Source: DATMER01 sp963741305
GTDB lineage: Bacteria > Acidobacteriota > Thermoanaerobaculia > Multivoradales > UBA5704
Reading direction: 5' to 3'
Assembly: GCA_963741305.1 (NCBI GenBank)
Contig: CAVUHL010000003.1
Location: 806,001 to 870,000 of the forward strand
DNA length: 64,000 nucleotides
The translations under genes and the position numbers were made by a program. The first letter of the stretch is position 1, and every line of letters starts with the position of its first letter. This document shows, piece after piece, positions 32,904-40,848 of the stretch. Below the pieces are notes generated by a model. That model worked only from the letters and a program-made list of their open reading frames with translations. It had not been told where the DNA came from and searched no databases.

Positions 32904-34094
32904 TCAAGGATTCGGTAGATTCTCTACACTCACGTCGGGGCCGGAGGCATACCCCCCGGGGGCGGCCATGTTGAAGATCGAGACCGGCTTCCCCAGAAAC
33001 ACGCCCGTCGAGGCACTGGGGTCGGTCAAGTTCAAGATGGAGACCGACGTTTCCAGGAAAACTCCGCTTGCGGCACTCGGATCGGTCCGATTAAACATAG
33101 AGATCGGAAGCCCGATCCAGACTCCACTCATCACACTCGGGTCGGTGTTGTTCAAGATCGAAATCACCGCGTAGGCGTAATGGAGCGGCGTACTTTGAGG
33201 ATCGAGCGGATTCGACCCAGCCGTCACCTCCATCCCATCGCTGAAGCCATCTCCATCCGTATCCGCCCGGAACGGATCGGTCCCAAGTGAGACCTCCTGG
33301 GCATTGGTGAGACCGTCGCCGTCCGGGTCCAGAGTGCCTTCCAGAATCGTGATCGTGTTGGCAGAAGAGGGAAACGCGCTGGAGCTCCCCGCGCCGTTCG
33401 TGACGACCAGAGTGAAGGATCCTGCGGCCTCGGCGGCGATCGTGAGGCCCAAAGTCGCCGAGGTGCCGGGCGGATCGATGGATGCAGAGTCGATCGTCAG
33501 CGCTGGGGGGACGATTGCCGGAAGAAAGGCGAAGGTGGAGCCGGTCAGGTTCGCTCCGGTCACCTGGAGGGTCGAAGCGACGGGCCCGCCGGCGTTCGAC
33601 GCGGCTAGGTGTGGAGAGATGCCCAGTATGACCGGGGAGGCCACGACAGTGAAGGGCTCGCTGGATGTGGCTGTCTCCGCCCCGACCGTGACCGTGATCA
33701 GGCCCGTAGTCACCCCAGTGGGGACCGGCACGGTGAGAAGAGACGGCGAGGCGGAAAGAACCGTGGCGGCCGTGCCGTTGAAGCGGACGTCGTTGGCGGC
33801 CGGGGTGGAGCTGAAGCCTTGCCCCTGGATCGTGACAGTGATTCCGGCTGGACCCTTCTGGGGTGTGAAGCCGAGGATGGCGAGGCCGGTGATCGTGGTG
33901 CGGCGGATCTCCAGGAGGTTGCCTGTTGCGTCGTAGACGTATTCGAGCGTGACGTTATCTGATTTAAGCACTCTTATTAGCTGGCGAGCTGCATCATGCA
34001 CGTTGCTAGAGCCATATGGCTCCTGTGCCCCCAAATCTACCGTAAGGAGTCCTGCGGTGAACACCAGAACGGCAAGATTACGAAGATAACTCAT
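32904..34094 (-). CDS. Secreted IPT/TIG protein with calcium-binding repeats and 20-residue C-terminal repeats
   Basis: 396 residues from ATG 34094; an upstream GTG (34127) would overlap the RHS gene. After a signal peptide there is one RHS-like YD motif (YVYDATGNLLEI), then two IPT/TIG-type immunoglobulin folds (ILGFTPQKGPAGITVTIQG; ILGISPHLAASNAGGPVAST). A thrombospondin-type-3-like Asp loop pair follows (DPDGDGLTNAQEV, DTDGDGFSDGMEV). The tail has three units of 20 residues with the core SILN-x-TDPSA-x-SGVF. It starts 5 bp after the RHS stop, so it is coupled to that gene. Confidence 0.82.
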   Translation of the reverse strand: MSYLRNLAVLVFTAGLLTVDLGAQEPYGSSNVHDAARQLIRVLKSDNVTLEYVYDATGNLLEIRRTTITGLAILGFTPQKGPAGITVTIQGQGFSSTPAANDVRFNGTAATVLSASPSLLTVPVPTGVTTGLITVTVGAETATSSEPFTVVASPVILGISPHLAASNAGGPVASTLQVTGANLTGSTFAFLPAIVPPALTIDSASIDPPGTSATLGLTIAAEAAGSFTLVVTNGAGSSSAFPSSANTITILEGTLDPDGDGLTNAQEVSLGTDPFRADTDGDGFSDGMEVTAGSNPLDPQSTPLHYAYAVISILNNTDPSVMSGVWIGLPISMFNRTDPSAASGVFLETSVSILNLTDPSASTGVFLGKPVSIFNMAAPGGYASGPDVSVENLPNP

Positions 34095-34099
34095 GCTGG

Positions 34100-37000
34100 T
34101 CACCGCGATGGGCCGCCTGGGGGGCACTCTCGCTGTTTACTATACTTCTCGCGACATTCCCGCATACATTCTATGTGCTTTGCCCACTGCGAGCGGTGTT
34201 CTCGACACTTATCTTGGCAGATTTCCTCGACGCTCCGTCCCCAGTGCTTGATAATATCGGACATTAGAACTGGGGCTTGTCCTGCGATGGTCAAGATATC
34301 GATAATTCCAAGTGTTGGTTTGGTTCTTTCGATTTGATCTGCCACAACAATTCCAGTCAGGACGCCAGCAATTGTCGCCGCGATCTCTGGAGCAAAGAAG
34401 ATCAAAATATGGACAGCTTCGCCTGTCGGATCCGAGAACATCAGAGGGCTGTTTTGAACGTATCGATACAGATTGACATCCCCCCCAGCGAACCCGATCG
34501 GGTCCTCACTTACAAACCGCCCGGCCACCGGGTCGTAGTACCGCGCTCGGTAGTAGTAGAGGTCGCCCACCGCCGGCGTCCGGCCCGTGAAGCGGAAGGG
34601 ATAAACCGTATTCCCCGACACCGCCGTCTCACCATACGGCTCGTAGAGGAACCTCCCGGCGATCGCACCCGTCTCGTCTACTGTGGCCAAGGTGCTGTTG
34701 AGGGCATCCATCAAGCCGAACTCGACACCGCCGTCTTCTCCCACCACCGCATAGTGTTGATCGATTCCGGAGCCGGAGAGGACGGAGAAGCGCGGGCCGT
34801 CGCTGGCATGCTGATAGGCGACGTTTGTGATCTCGTCGAGAACGTAGCTTTCCGAGCTGCCACCGGCCGGATTCGTCGTGGTCTTTTCGATCAGGTTGCC
34901 TACCCAGTCGTAGCGGAACGTGGTCGTCCCGTCCGGCGCCGCGATCGACGTCAGCCGTCCCCGTGTATCCCAGGAATAGGTGGCAGTTCCCTCTGGTCCC
35001 GTCTCGGTGAGCCGGTTGCCCGCTTGGTCGTAGGTGTAGGTGACTGCTCCCCGCTGGAGCATGCGGTCCGAATCGGGGTCGATCACGTTTACCGTTGGCT
35101 GAGTCGAGAGTGGCTGTGCGAAGCCGGAGGTGTAGCTCGTCCGGTTTCCAACCGCATCGTAGGTGTAGGTCTGGGTGTTGATCGTTTCGGCACCACGTGC
35201 ATCGAGGAGGGAAAGCAGCCTTCCCAGATCGTCGAAGCTGTAGTCCGTGACGACACCGTTCGATCGCGTCTGCCGCGCAGGCAGGTCCCGCTCGTCGTAG
35301 GTAAAGGTGACGGACGCCTGGGGCATCGATGCGCTCAGGAGATTGCCTGCCGGGTCGTATTGGAGATCCAGCTCTGGCTGGCCAATGACCTGACGGCTCT
35401 CGATGCGGCCGAGAGGATCGCGGATGTATTCCACCGCACCGGTTGGTCCTAGGGCGCGGAGGAGGTCGCCGACGGGATCGTATTCGTAGGTGAAGACGCC
35501 TCCGGCCGAATCCTCGACGCGGAGCAGACGGCCCCGCGGGTCGTAGAGACGCTCGACCAGGGCATCCGGGTACTCCTCCTGGATAAGACGGTCGAGATCG
35601 TCGTAGGTGAAGAAGGAGACCCGGCCTCGGCGATCCCCGAACTGGGTGACGTTCCCCTGGAAGTCATAGGTCCAGGTGCTGGTTTGACCGAGAGAGTCCG
35701 TCCGGGTCTCGGCCCGGCCCATGGCGTCGTAGGTAAAGGAAGTTACATTGTTTCGGGCGTCGGTTACAGAGAGGAGATTTCCGGCCGCGTCGTAGGAGAA
35801 ACGGGTGACCCGGCCAAGAGGATCGGTGATCTCGGTGATTCTATCGAGACCGTCATAGGTGTAGCGCGTGCTGCGGCCCAGGGGATCGACCCTCTCGGCG
35901 AGGCGGGAGACTGCGTCGAAACGCTGCTGGGTGACATTGCCGAGCGAATCGGTGATTCGGACCGGATTGCCGTAGCCGTCGTAGTCGATCCTCCAGGCTT
36001 TGTTGGCAGGATCGGTGATCTCCTCCGGCTGGCCGAAGGAGTTGTAGGTGAATGAGGTGGTATGGCTGTTCTCGTCCGTGGTGGTGAGGAGCACGCCGCC
36101 CGGGCCGTAGGTGAGTTGCCGGGTGTGGGTCAGCGGATCGGTGACGGAGGTCGTGCGGTTGAAGACCGGCTCATAGGTATAGGAGAAGGTGCGACCCAGA
36201 GCGTCCGTGCGGGTGAGAACGTTTCCGCGATCGTCATAGGTGTAGCTCTCGTCGCCATCGGCCGGAGCGCCGCAGACGCCGCACTCGGCCGTGCCCCGGA
36301 TGGCGAGAAGGCGATTGGTGCCGGGCTCGCGCTCGAAGATGCGGGTCTGGCCCAGAGGGTCGGTGACATCCACGAGGTAACCCTGCGGATTGAAGTGGTA
36401 GATCGTGCGCCGACCGAGCGGGTCGGTCACCGTGGTCTCCAGGACCGGGCTCGACGGCATGCCCTCGTTTGCGAGGAGGTATTCGAAGGTCCAGCGCCCG
36501 CCATCCGCCTGGATCTGCTCGATCACACGGCCGTCAGCGTCGTAGGTGTTCTGCGCGACGACTACGTTGCGGGCGTCGGTTACCTGGAACAGGCGGCCGG
36601 ACGCATCGTAGCTGTAGCGCGTGACGCCGCCTTCCGGGTCTGTGACGGTTTCGAGTCGTCCACCCACATAGGTGTAGAGGACAGTGCGGCCGATGGGATC
36701 GATGATCGAGGTGATCCGGTTGGAGGCGTCGTAGGTCAGGCGGAGCTTGCGGCCGGCGGGTTCGACGATCTCCAGGATCCGCCGGAGGTTGGACGAATCC
36801 CTCGAGAGGTTGGTTCGATTGCCGAAGGAGTCGGTGATCGAATCCAGCACGGAGCCCACGAGGAGATCGACCGGGCGAAATTTTAGAAGAGTGCCGCTCT
36901 TGAACCGGATCTGGGCGGTGCCATCCCCATTGGGGGTGAGGACCGCTCCCTCAAGGGACGGGACGGTGCTGTTGGTCAGGGTCCCGGAAGGGTTCGGAGT

Positions 37001-38971
37001 GAATGGCAAACGGTTGCCGTCCGGCAGGATCAGGTTGACCACCGCAGCGTTCTGGCTGAGCCGCAGGTCGTAGTTGTGGCTCGTTCCCAGGCCGAAGGGA
37101 CCGGCTTCGCTGGAGAGCGTGCGGTAGGTGCGTTCGATGGCAAGGCCGCCCCCCCGGCCGCCGGGGAGGACGAGATCGGTCGACCGCATCACCTCCAGGC
37201 CAGAAGCCGGGTCGACAGGCTTGACGCCCACGGGGCATACGCCGCTGTCGGGAGGAGCCGGGGTCAGGGCTGGCGGCGGAGGCGGTTGGACCGGGCCATG
37301 CCAGCCCAGGTGATCAAGGCCGTAGCGCAGGCCGGGCCAGGCTGGATCGAAATCCGGGATTACCTGCCGGCCGTCGGAAGAGATGACGCCGGTGCCGTAC
37401 ATCACCATGATCCCCCGGGTGGGATCGAGGGTTGTGAGGCTCACGCGGCTGCCCGGCGGGGTGCGCAGCGCGTTGGGGAAGTAGACGGCTACCGGCTTGC
37501 TCGTACGGACCCGGGCCGGCTGGAAGCCGACGATGAAGGGGACGATCATGGACGGGTCCGGAGGCATGGGCCCGGGCAGGCGGTCGATGGGGACTTCGAC
37601 GGCGAGCAGGGGGAATGGGTTCGGTTGCGTGCCATCCGCCTGGGTGAAGACGGTCCCGGCCGGGACGGTGATCGAGAGGCCGGGGATGGAGGAAAACGAG
37701 AAGGGCTGCTCCGCGGGATGGTTCTGGAAGACCATTACGACTTCCGAGCTTCCGATTGCCGGGAGGTGGACGAGGGCCATGGGCTTGGCGGCCTGGCCCT
37801 GCTCCAGGATGAAGAATTTGTCTACAGACGCGTAAGTGCCGGGAGGCGAGGTGGCCGTTCCACCGTCGAAGCGTACGATCTGCCCTCCCGCGCAAACCGA
37901 TGGCAGGTTGGCGAGGCGGAAGTTGCCGGCGGCGTCCGTGAGGGTCGTGGCAAAGCAGCCTGTGTTATTGCCATTGCTGTCCAGGCCGATCAGGGAGACG
38001 GCGACCCCGGCGAGCGGGCGCTGCTCGGGCTCTGAGACGACGATGCGGCCCAAGAAGGAAGTCGTCACCGGCCCGACGGCGAGCTGGATGGCCAGCTCGT
38101 CGGTCAGCACCATCCCATCCACGGTAGCGGTGGCCGAGATGGACAACGCAGCCGAGGTCAGAGGGGCATTCGGAGCTGCCTGGAACGTGAGAACGGACGA
38201 TTGTCCGACCGCAAGCCGCGGCGGATCGAAGGAGGGCGCCACGCCGGCGGGGAGCCCCAAGATGCTGAGCTCGGCCAACTGAGCGAACCCGTCGTCGCTC
38301 TCCAGCGTCACCGTCACTGCCGCTGACTGCCCTCGCATCAACGAGAGGGAAGCAGGGGAAGCCCCGATGGAGAAGCCGCTCGAAGGCAGGATGGTGAGCG
38401 GCTCGGCCGAGATGGCAGCAGGGCGGTCGGTGACAGAGATCGTTAGCGGCCCCGTGGCCGCGCCGGGCGGGACGGTAAACGTGAGGCTGGCCGCGGTGAA
38501 GGTGCCGACGGGAGCGGCGATGGAGCCGCCTCCGTGCCGCTGGAGGATGACGGCCGGAGATCCACCGCTCGCCGTAAAGTGGCTTCCCTGGACCGTTACG
38601 AGGGTACCCGCCTTGGCGGAGCCCGGCTGGAATCCGGTGACGGTGGGGGCGGTTTCGGCAATGATCTTCTGGACGCAGATCACGTCCAGCACGTCGACGA
38701 TTCCGTCCCCCGTGCAGTCCGGGTTGCCTGGAGCCTGATTGACCAGAAGGATGGTATCGAGGATTTTCGACACATCCGCCCGCCCAATCCCACCGTTGGC
38801 ATCCGCGTCTCCGGGAAGAGCTTGTGCGGGAGCGCGGGAGGGAATGAGCGCAAACCCCAGCGTCAGCAGCATACAAGCTGCAACCTGACCCCAGGGTCGG
38901 TGCAACCGGGCCGCTCCTAGCCTCTCGGCGAAGAGGATACGGCCTTGCTGTAGTGTATCGACGTACAGCAA
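34100..38971 (-). CDS. Giant RHS/YD-repeat protein with N-terminal dockerin-like module
   Basis: 1623 residues from TTG 38971, preceded by GGAGG at good spacing. Signal/TM segment about 33-50. Dockerin-like loops at 55-66 (DADANGGIGRAD) and 85-96 (DCTGDGIVDVLD) each keep Asp/Asn at calcium-ligand places. Next come an IPT/TIG domain (about 108-195), a carboxypeptidase-regulatory-like domain (about 300-400), a DUF6531-like segment (GLEVMRSTDLVLPGG), many YD repeats (about 700-1440) and the RHS core (YYYRARYYDPVAGRF ... DPTGE). A 105-residue hydrophobic, Cys-containing tail follows. The RHS shell would enclose the tail; no known toxin domain is seen there. Confidence 0.93.
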   Translation of the reverse strand: MLYVDTLQQGRILFAERLGAARLHRPWGQVAACMLLTLGFALIPSRAPAQALPGDADANGGIGRADVSKILDTILLVNQAPGNPDCTGDGIVDVLDVICVQKIIAETAPTVTGFQPGSAKAGTLVTVQGSHFTASGGSPAVILQRHGGGSIAAPVGTFTAASLTFTVPPGAATGPLTISVTDRPAAISAEPLTILPSSGFSIGASPASLSLMRGQSAAVTVTLESDDGFAQLAELSILGLPAGVAPSFDPPRLAVGQSSVLTFQAAPNAPLTSAALSISATATVDGMVLTDELAIQLAVGPVTTSFLGRIVVSEPEQRPLAGVAVSLIGLDSNGNNTGCFATTLTDAAGNFRLANLPSVCAGGQIVRFDGGTATSPPGTYASVDKFFILEQGQAAKPMALVHLPAIGSSEVVMVFQNHPAEQPFSFSSIPGLSITVPAGTVFTQADGTQPNPFPLLAVEVPIDRLPGPMPPDPSMIVPFIVGFQPARVRTSKPVAVYFPNALRTPPGSRVSLTTLDPTRGIMVMYGTGVISSDGRQVIPDFDPAWPGLRYGLDHLGWHGPVQPPPPPALTPAPPDSGVCPVGVKPVDPASGLEVMRSTDLVLPGGRGGGLAIERTYRTLSSEAGPFGLGTSHNYDLRLSQNAAVVNLILPDGNRLPFTPNPSGTLTNSTVPSLEGAVLTPNGDGTAQIRFKSGTLLKFRPVDLLVGSVLDSITDSFGNRTNLSRDSSNLRRILEIVEPAGRKLRLTYDASNRITSIIDPIGRTVLYTYVGGRLETVTDPEGGVTRYSYDASGRLFQVTDARNVVVAQNTYDADGRVIEQIQADGGRWTFEYLLANEGMPSSPVLETTVTDPLGRRTIYHFNPQGYLVDVTDPLGQTRIFEREPGTNRLLAIRGTAECGVCGAPADGDESYTYDDRGNVLTRTDALGRTFSYTYEPVFNRTTSVTDPLTHTRQLTYGPGGVLLTTTDENSHTTSFTYNSFGQPEEITDPANKAWRIDYDGYGNPVRITDSLGNVTQQRFDAVSRLAERVDPLGRSTRYTYDGLDRITEITDPLGRVTRFSYDAAGNLLSVTDARNNVTSFTYDAMGRAETRTDSLGQTSTWTYDFQGNVTQFGDRRGRVSFFTYDDLDRLIQEEYPDALVERLYDPRGRLLRVEDSAGGVFTYEYDPVGDLLRALGPTGAVEYIRDPLGRIESRQVIGQPELDLQYDPAGNLLSASMPQASVTFTYDERDLPARQTRSNGVVTDYSFDDLGRLLSLLDARGAETINTQTYTYDAVGNRTSYTSGFAQPLSTQPTVNVIDPDSDRMLQRGAVTYTYDQAGNRLTETGPEGTATYSWDTRGRLTSIAAPDGTTTFRYDWVGNLIEKTTTNPAGGSSESYVLDEITNVAYQHASDGPRFSVLSGSGIDQHYAVVGEDGGVEFGLMDALNSTLATVDETGAIAGRFLYEPYGETAVSGNTVYPFRFTGRTPAVGDLYYYRARYYDPVAGRFVSEDPIGFAGGDVNLYRYVQNSPLMFSDPTGEAVHILIFFAPEIAATIAGVLTGIVVADQIERTKPTLGIIDILTIAGQAPVLMSDIIKHWGRSVEEICQDKCREHRSQWAKHIECMRECREKYSKQRECPPGGPSR

Positions 38972-39490
38972 TATGCCTCCAATTCCAGCTACTGCAGATG
39001 AAGTTAGTTTAGCTCATCCCCAACAGTAGAAGAAACGTTTCGGGAGAAATGGTTAGGAAGCAACAACAAGTCGGCTCCGGGCTCGCTACCTCGCTTCGAG
39101 GTAGGAGGAGAAAACAACGGAGGGCACACGCCCTCGCCCTGGCCTCCCCCCGGAGCCGACCGGTCCTCTCCTCGATGGAGGGACACACGGCTTCCCTGAA
39201 GACCAGGTCCCCTTCAAGTTGGCGGGACGGCGGCGTCCTTGGACACGGAGGCTGCCGTCCCTTCTCAATTTTCAAAGAACCTCCCGGCGAAGAGCTCTCA
39301 TCGTTGGACATCCCTCCTGATCCGCCGACGCGGAAGCTGCGCTCCGCTGAGCGCCGTTCAGGCCTCTCCCGGAAGGGAACGGCCCTCTTCTGACCTTCAC
39401 CGTATGCAGTAGCTTGGCGGATTGGAGTGATCTAGTCAAGTATGGGAATGGATCGGAGCTTGACATGGGAGACTGCGATGCGCACGTGGA

Positions 39491-39830
39491 TGAGCGGCCC
39501 CTCCTGCTGGACGCTTCCCGGAAACGGGCGGACGGTTCGCCCCGGCCTGGGAGCGTTCTGCCCCGATCCGCGAGCGGCTCGCCCTTCTGGGGGAGACTCC
39601 CGGAGGTCGGGACGAGCCGTTCCCCTTGCGAGGGGAGCCGCCCACACCTTGAGGGGATGGTCCGCCGCCTGGAGGGGGAGGTATCCCCTCGCCGGGCGGA
39701 TGGTCCGTCCCTCGGGGGGAACCGTCCGCGGGGAGGGGCGCATCGTCCAACCGATGGGGGAGAGCCTCGCCGCTCGGGGCGAGCCACCCGCAGGTTGGGG
39801 CGGATCGTCCACGGGAGACGTTCTGTTGCT
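39491..39830. repeat. Degenerate tandem array with about 21-bp period
   Basis: Units such as GAGCCGCCCACACCTTGAGG, GATGGTCCGCCGCCTGGAGG and GCGCATCGTCCAACCGATGG follow each other at 20-21 base steps; the TCC core recurs at 39704, 39725, 39746, 39767 (as TCG) and 39808. Units end in GGG and share little else. The array runs for roughly 15 units; its left edge is uncertain. Confidence 0.65.
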
Positions 39831-39858
39831 GTCAGGAAGCCAATGCGCAAGAACGAGC

Positions 39859-39887
39859 TTGACGACCAGAGAGGCAGAGTCTATCAT
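39859..39887 (+). promoter_or_regulatory. Sigma70-like promoter without an obvious gene
   Basis: TTGACG (39859) and TATCAT (39882) are separated by exactly 17 bases. Downstream on this strand lies only the 3' end of the oppositely oriented FHA gene, so a transcript would be non-coding or antisense. The match may be chance. Confidence 0.35.
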
Positions 39888-39953
39888 GCGCACCGAAGTC
39901 GTTTATGCCTGATTAAGGCTCGTTCTTTGACAATCGATGGACCCATGAGGTTC

Positions 39954-39977
39954 GGCGAGCCCGGCGCGGGGCCCGCC
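39954..39977 (-). terminator. Hairpin after the FHA/SEDS-PBP operon
   Basis: GGCGAGCCC and GGGCCCGCC pair at 8 of 9 positions around a short loop, about 30 bp beyond the operon's last stop codon. No T tract follows, so termination may depend on Rho. Confidence 0.4.
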
Positions 39978-40005
39978 GCTCATGGGAGTCGTGTGGCTGG
40001 CGAGG

Positions 40006-40848
40006 CTAGTCGGCGGGACGGATCGTCACCTTGACGCTCGCGCGGCCAAAGTAGATCTCGTCGCCGGACTGGATCTTCACGCCTCTTGGATCGCGTCCGC
40101 TCACGTCGATGGAGCGGCCTTCGCGGAAGATGCGTGTGCTCGAAGCTCCCGATTCGGCTCGCAGGCGCAGCTCGCCGGAGGCCTCGTCGTAAAGGATGCG
40201 GGCGTGCTCGCGGGAGACGGTCTGGTTGATGTCGCCGTCTTCCTGGAAGGCCACGTCATTGCGGCGCCTCACCCGTCCTTCGTCGTCCACGATCTCTTCC
40301 ATGCGACCGACGTGGACACGGCCGGCGGGGAAGGAGTAGACCTTGCGGGTGGCCGTTCCCTTGAGCACCGTCAGCTCCAGGGTGGGACGGTCTTGAGAGG
40401 GGGATGGCATGGCCACGGTCCCGACGTTCGAGGCCAGGGTCGGCAGGGCGGGCGGCGATGGCTTGATAGAGCGTTCCGCTCGCTCGAAGTCGATCCGGTA
40501 GCGGCGGTCTCCGAAGGCCGGGCTTGCCTCGTCGGTGACCTCGACGTTCACGTCCAGGTCGGGCGGGGCCGGGCAACCGCGCTCGGCGATCCTTTCGCGG
40601 ATCTCGGCGGGGAGGTCCCAGGCGTCCCCGACCAGGGCTTCGAGCTCGTCTTTTTCCCGGGGACCGGGGGCGAGGAGGCGGATGCGTAGGCGGTTGAAGG
40701 GGAAGACCCTTTTGCCGCCTCCGGCCGAGACGATGCGCGACTCGACCTCGTCGAGCACGGCCCGGCGGATCTCCATCGGCTCGGTGCCGGTCGGCCAGGG
40801 GCGGGTCCAGCGACGGACCGCCTCGAACAGCTTGTCCATCTTCGTCAT
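40006..40848 (-). CDS. FHA-domain protein with DUF3662-like N-terminus (FhaA-like)
   Basis: 280 residues. The N-terminal ~130 residues resemble the FhaA-type domain (PMEIRRAVLDEVESRI, PFNRLRIRLLAPGPREKDEL). The C-terminal FHA domain has VHVGR, the phosphothreonine-binding SREHARI and the following GASSTRIFREGR. FHA domains bind phosphothreonine, so it is a likely partner of the kinase in the same operon. Its ATG overlaps the stop of the SEDS-PBP gene (ATGA), making it the last gene of the unit. Confidence 0.85.
   Translation of the reverse strand: MTKMDKLFEAVRRWTRPWPTGTEPMEIRRAVLDEVESRIVSAGGGKRVFPFNRLRIRLLAPGPREKDELEALVGDAWDLPAEIRERIAERGCPAPPDLDVNVEVTDEASPAFGDRRYRIDFERAERSIKPSPPALPTLASNVGTVAMPSPSQDRPTLELTVLKGTATRKVYSFPAGRVHVGRMEEIVDDEGRVRRRNDVAFQEDGDINQTVSREHARILYDEASGELRLRAESGASSTRIFREGRSIDVSGRDPRGVKIQSGDEIYFGRASVKVTIRPAD

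Larger units (their letters stand above)
38972..40005. other. About 1 kb without a credible gene
   Basis: Open frames exist on both strands but overlap each other, lack ribosome sites and arise from the repeat array. The stretch holds hairpins CTACCTCG/CGAGGTAG (39086-39104) and GGGACGGCGGC/GCTGCCGTCCC (39224-39261, followed by TTCTCAATTTT), the degenerate 21-bp array, an isolated sigma70-like promoter and a hairpin before the FHA gene end. A structured non-coding RNA is possible but not shown. Confidence 0.6.

Noticed and set aside
34277..38035. Long plus-strand open frames opposite the RHS gene
   Set aside because: They mirror the YD repeats, lack ribosome sites, and the minus-strand frame has unmistakable RHS domains.
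39460..39465. TTGACA as a -35 box
   Set aside because: No -10-like hexamer lies 15-19 bases downstream.
39272..40034. Overlapping Arg/Gly/Pro-rich frames on both strands
   Set aside because: All three frames of each strand stay open because of the 21-bp period; no start has a Shine-Dalgarno and no domain is seen.
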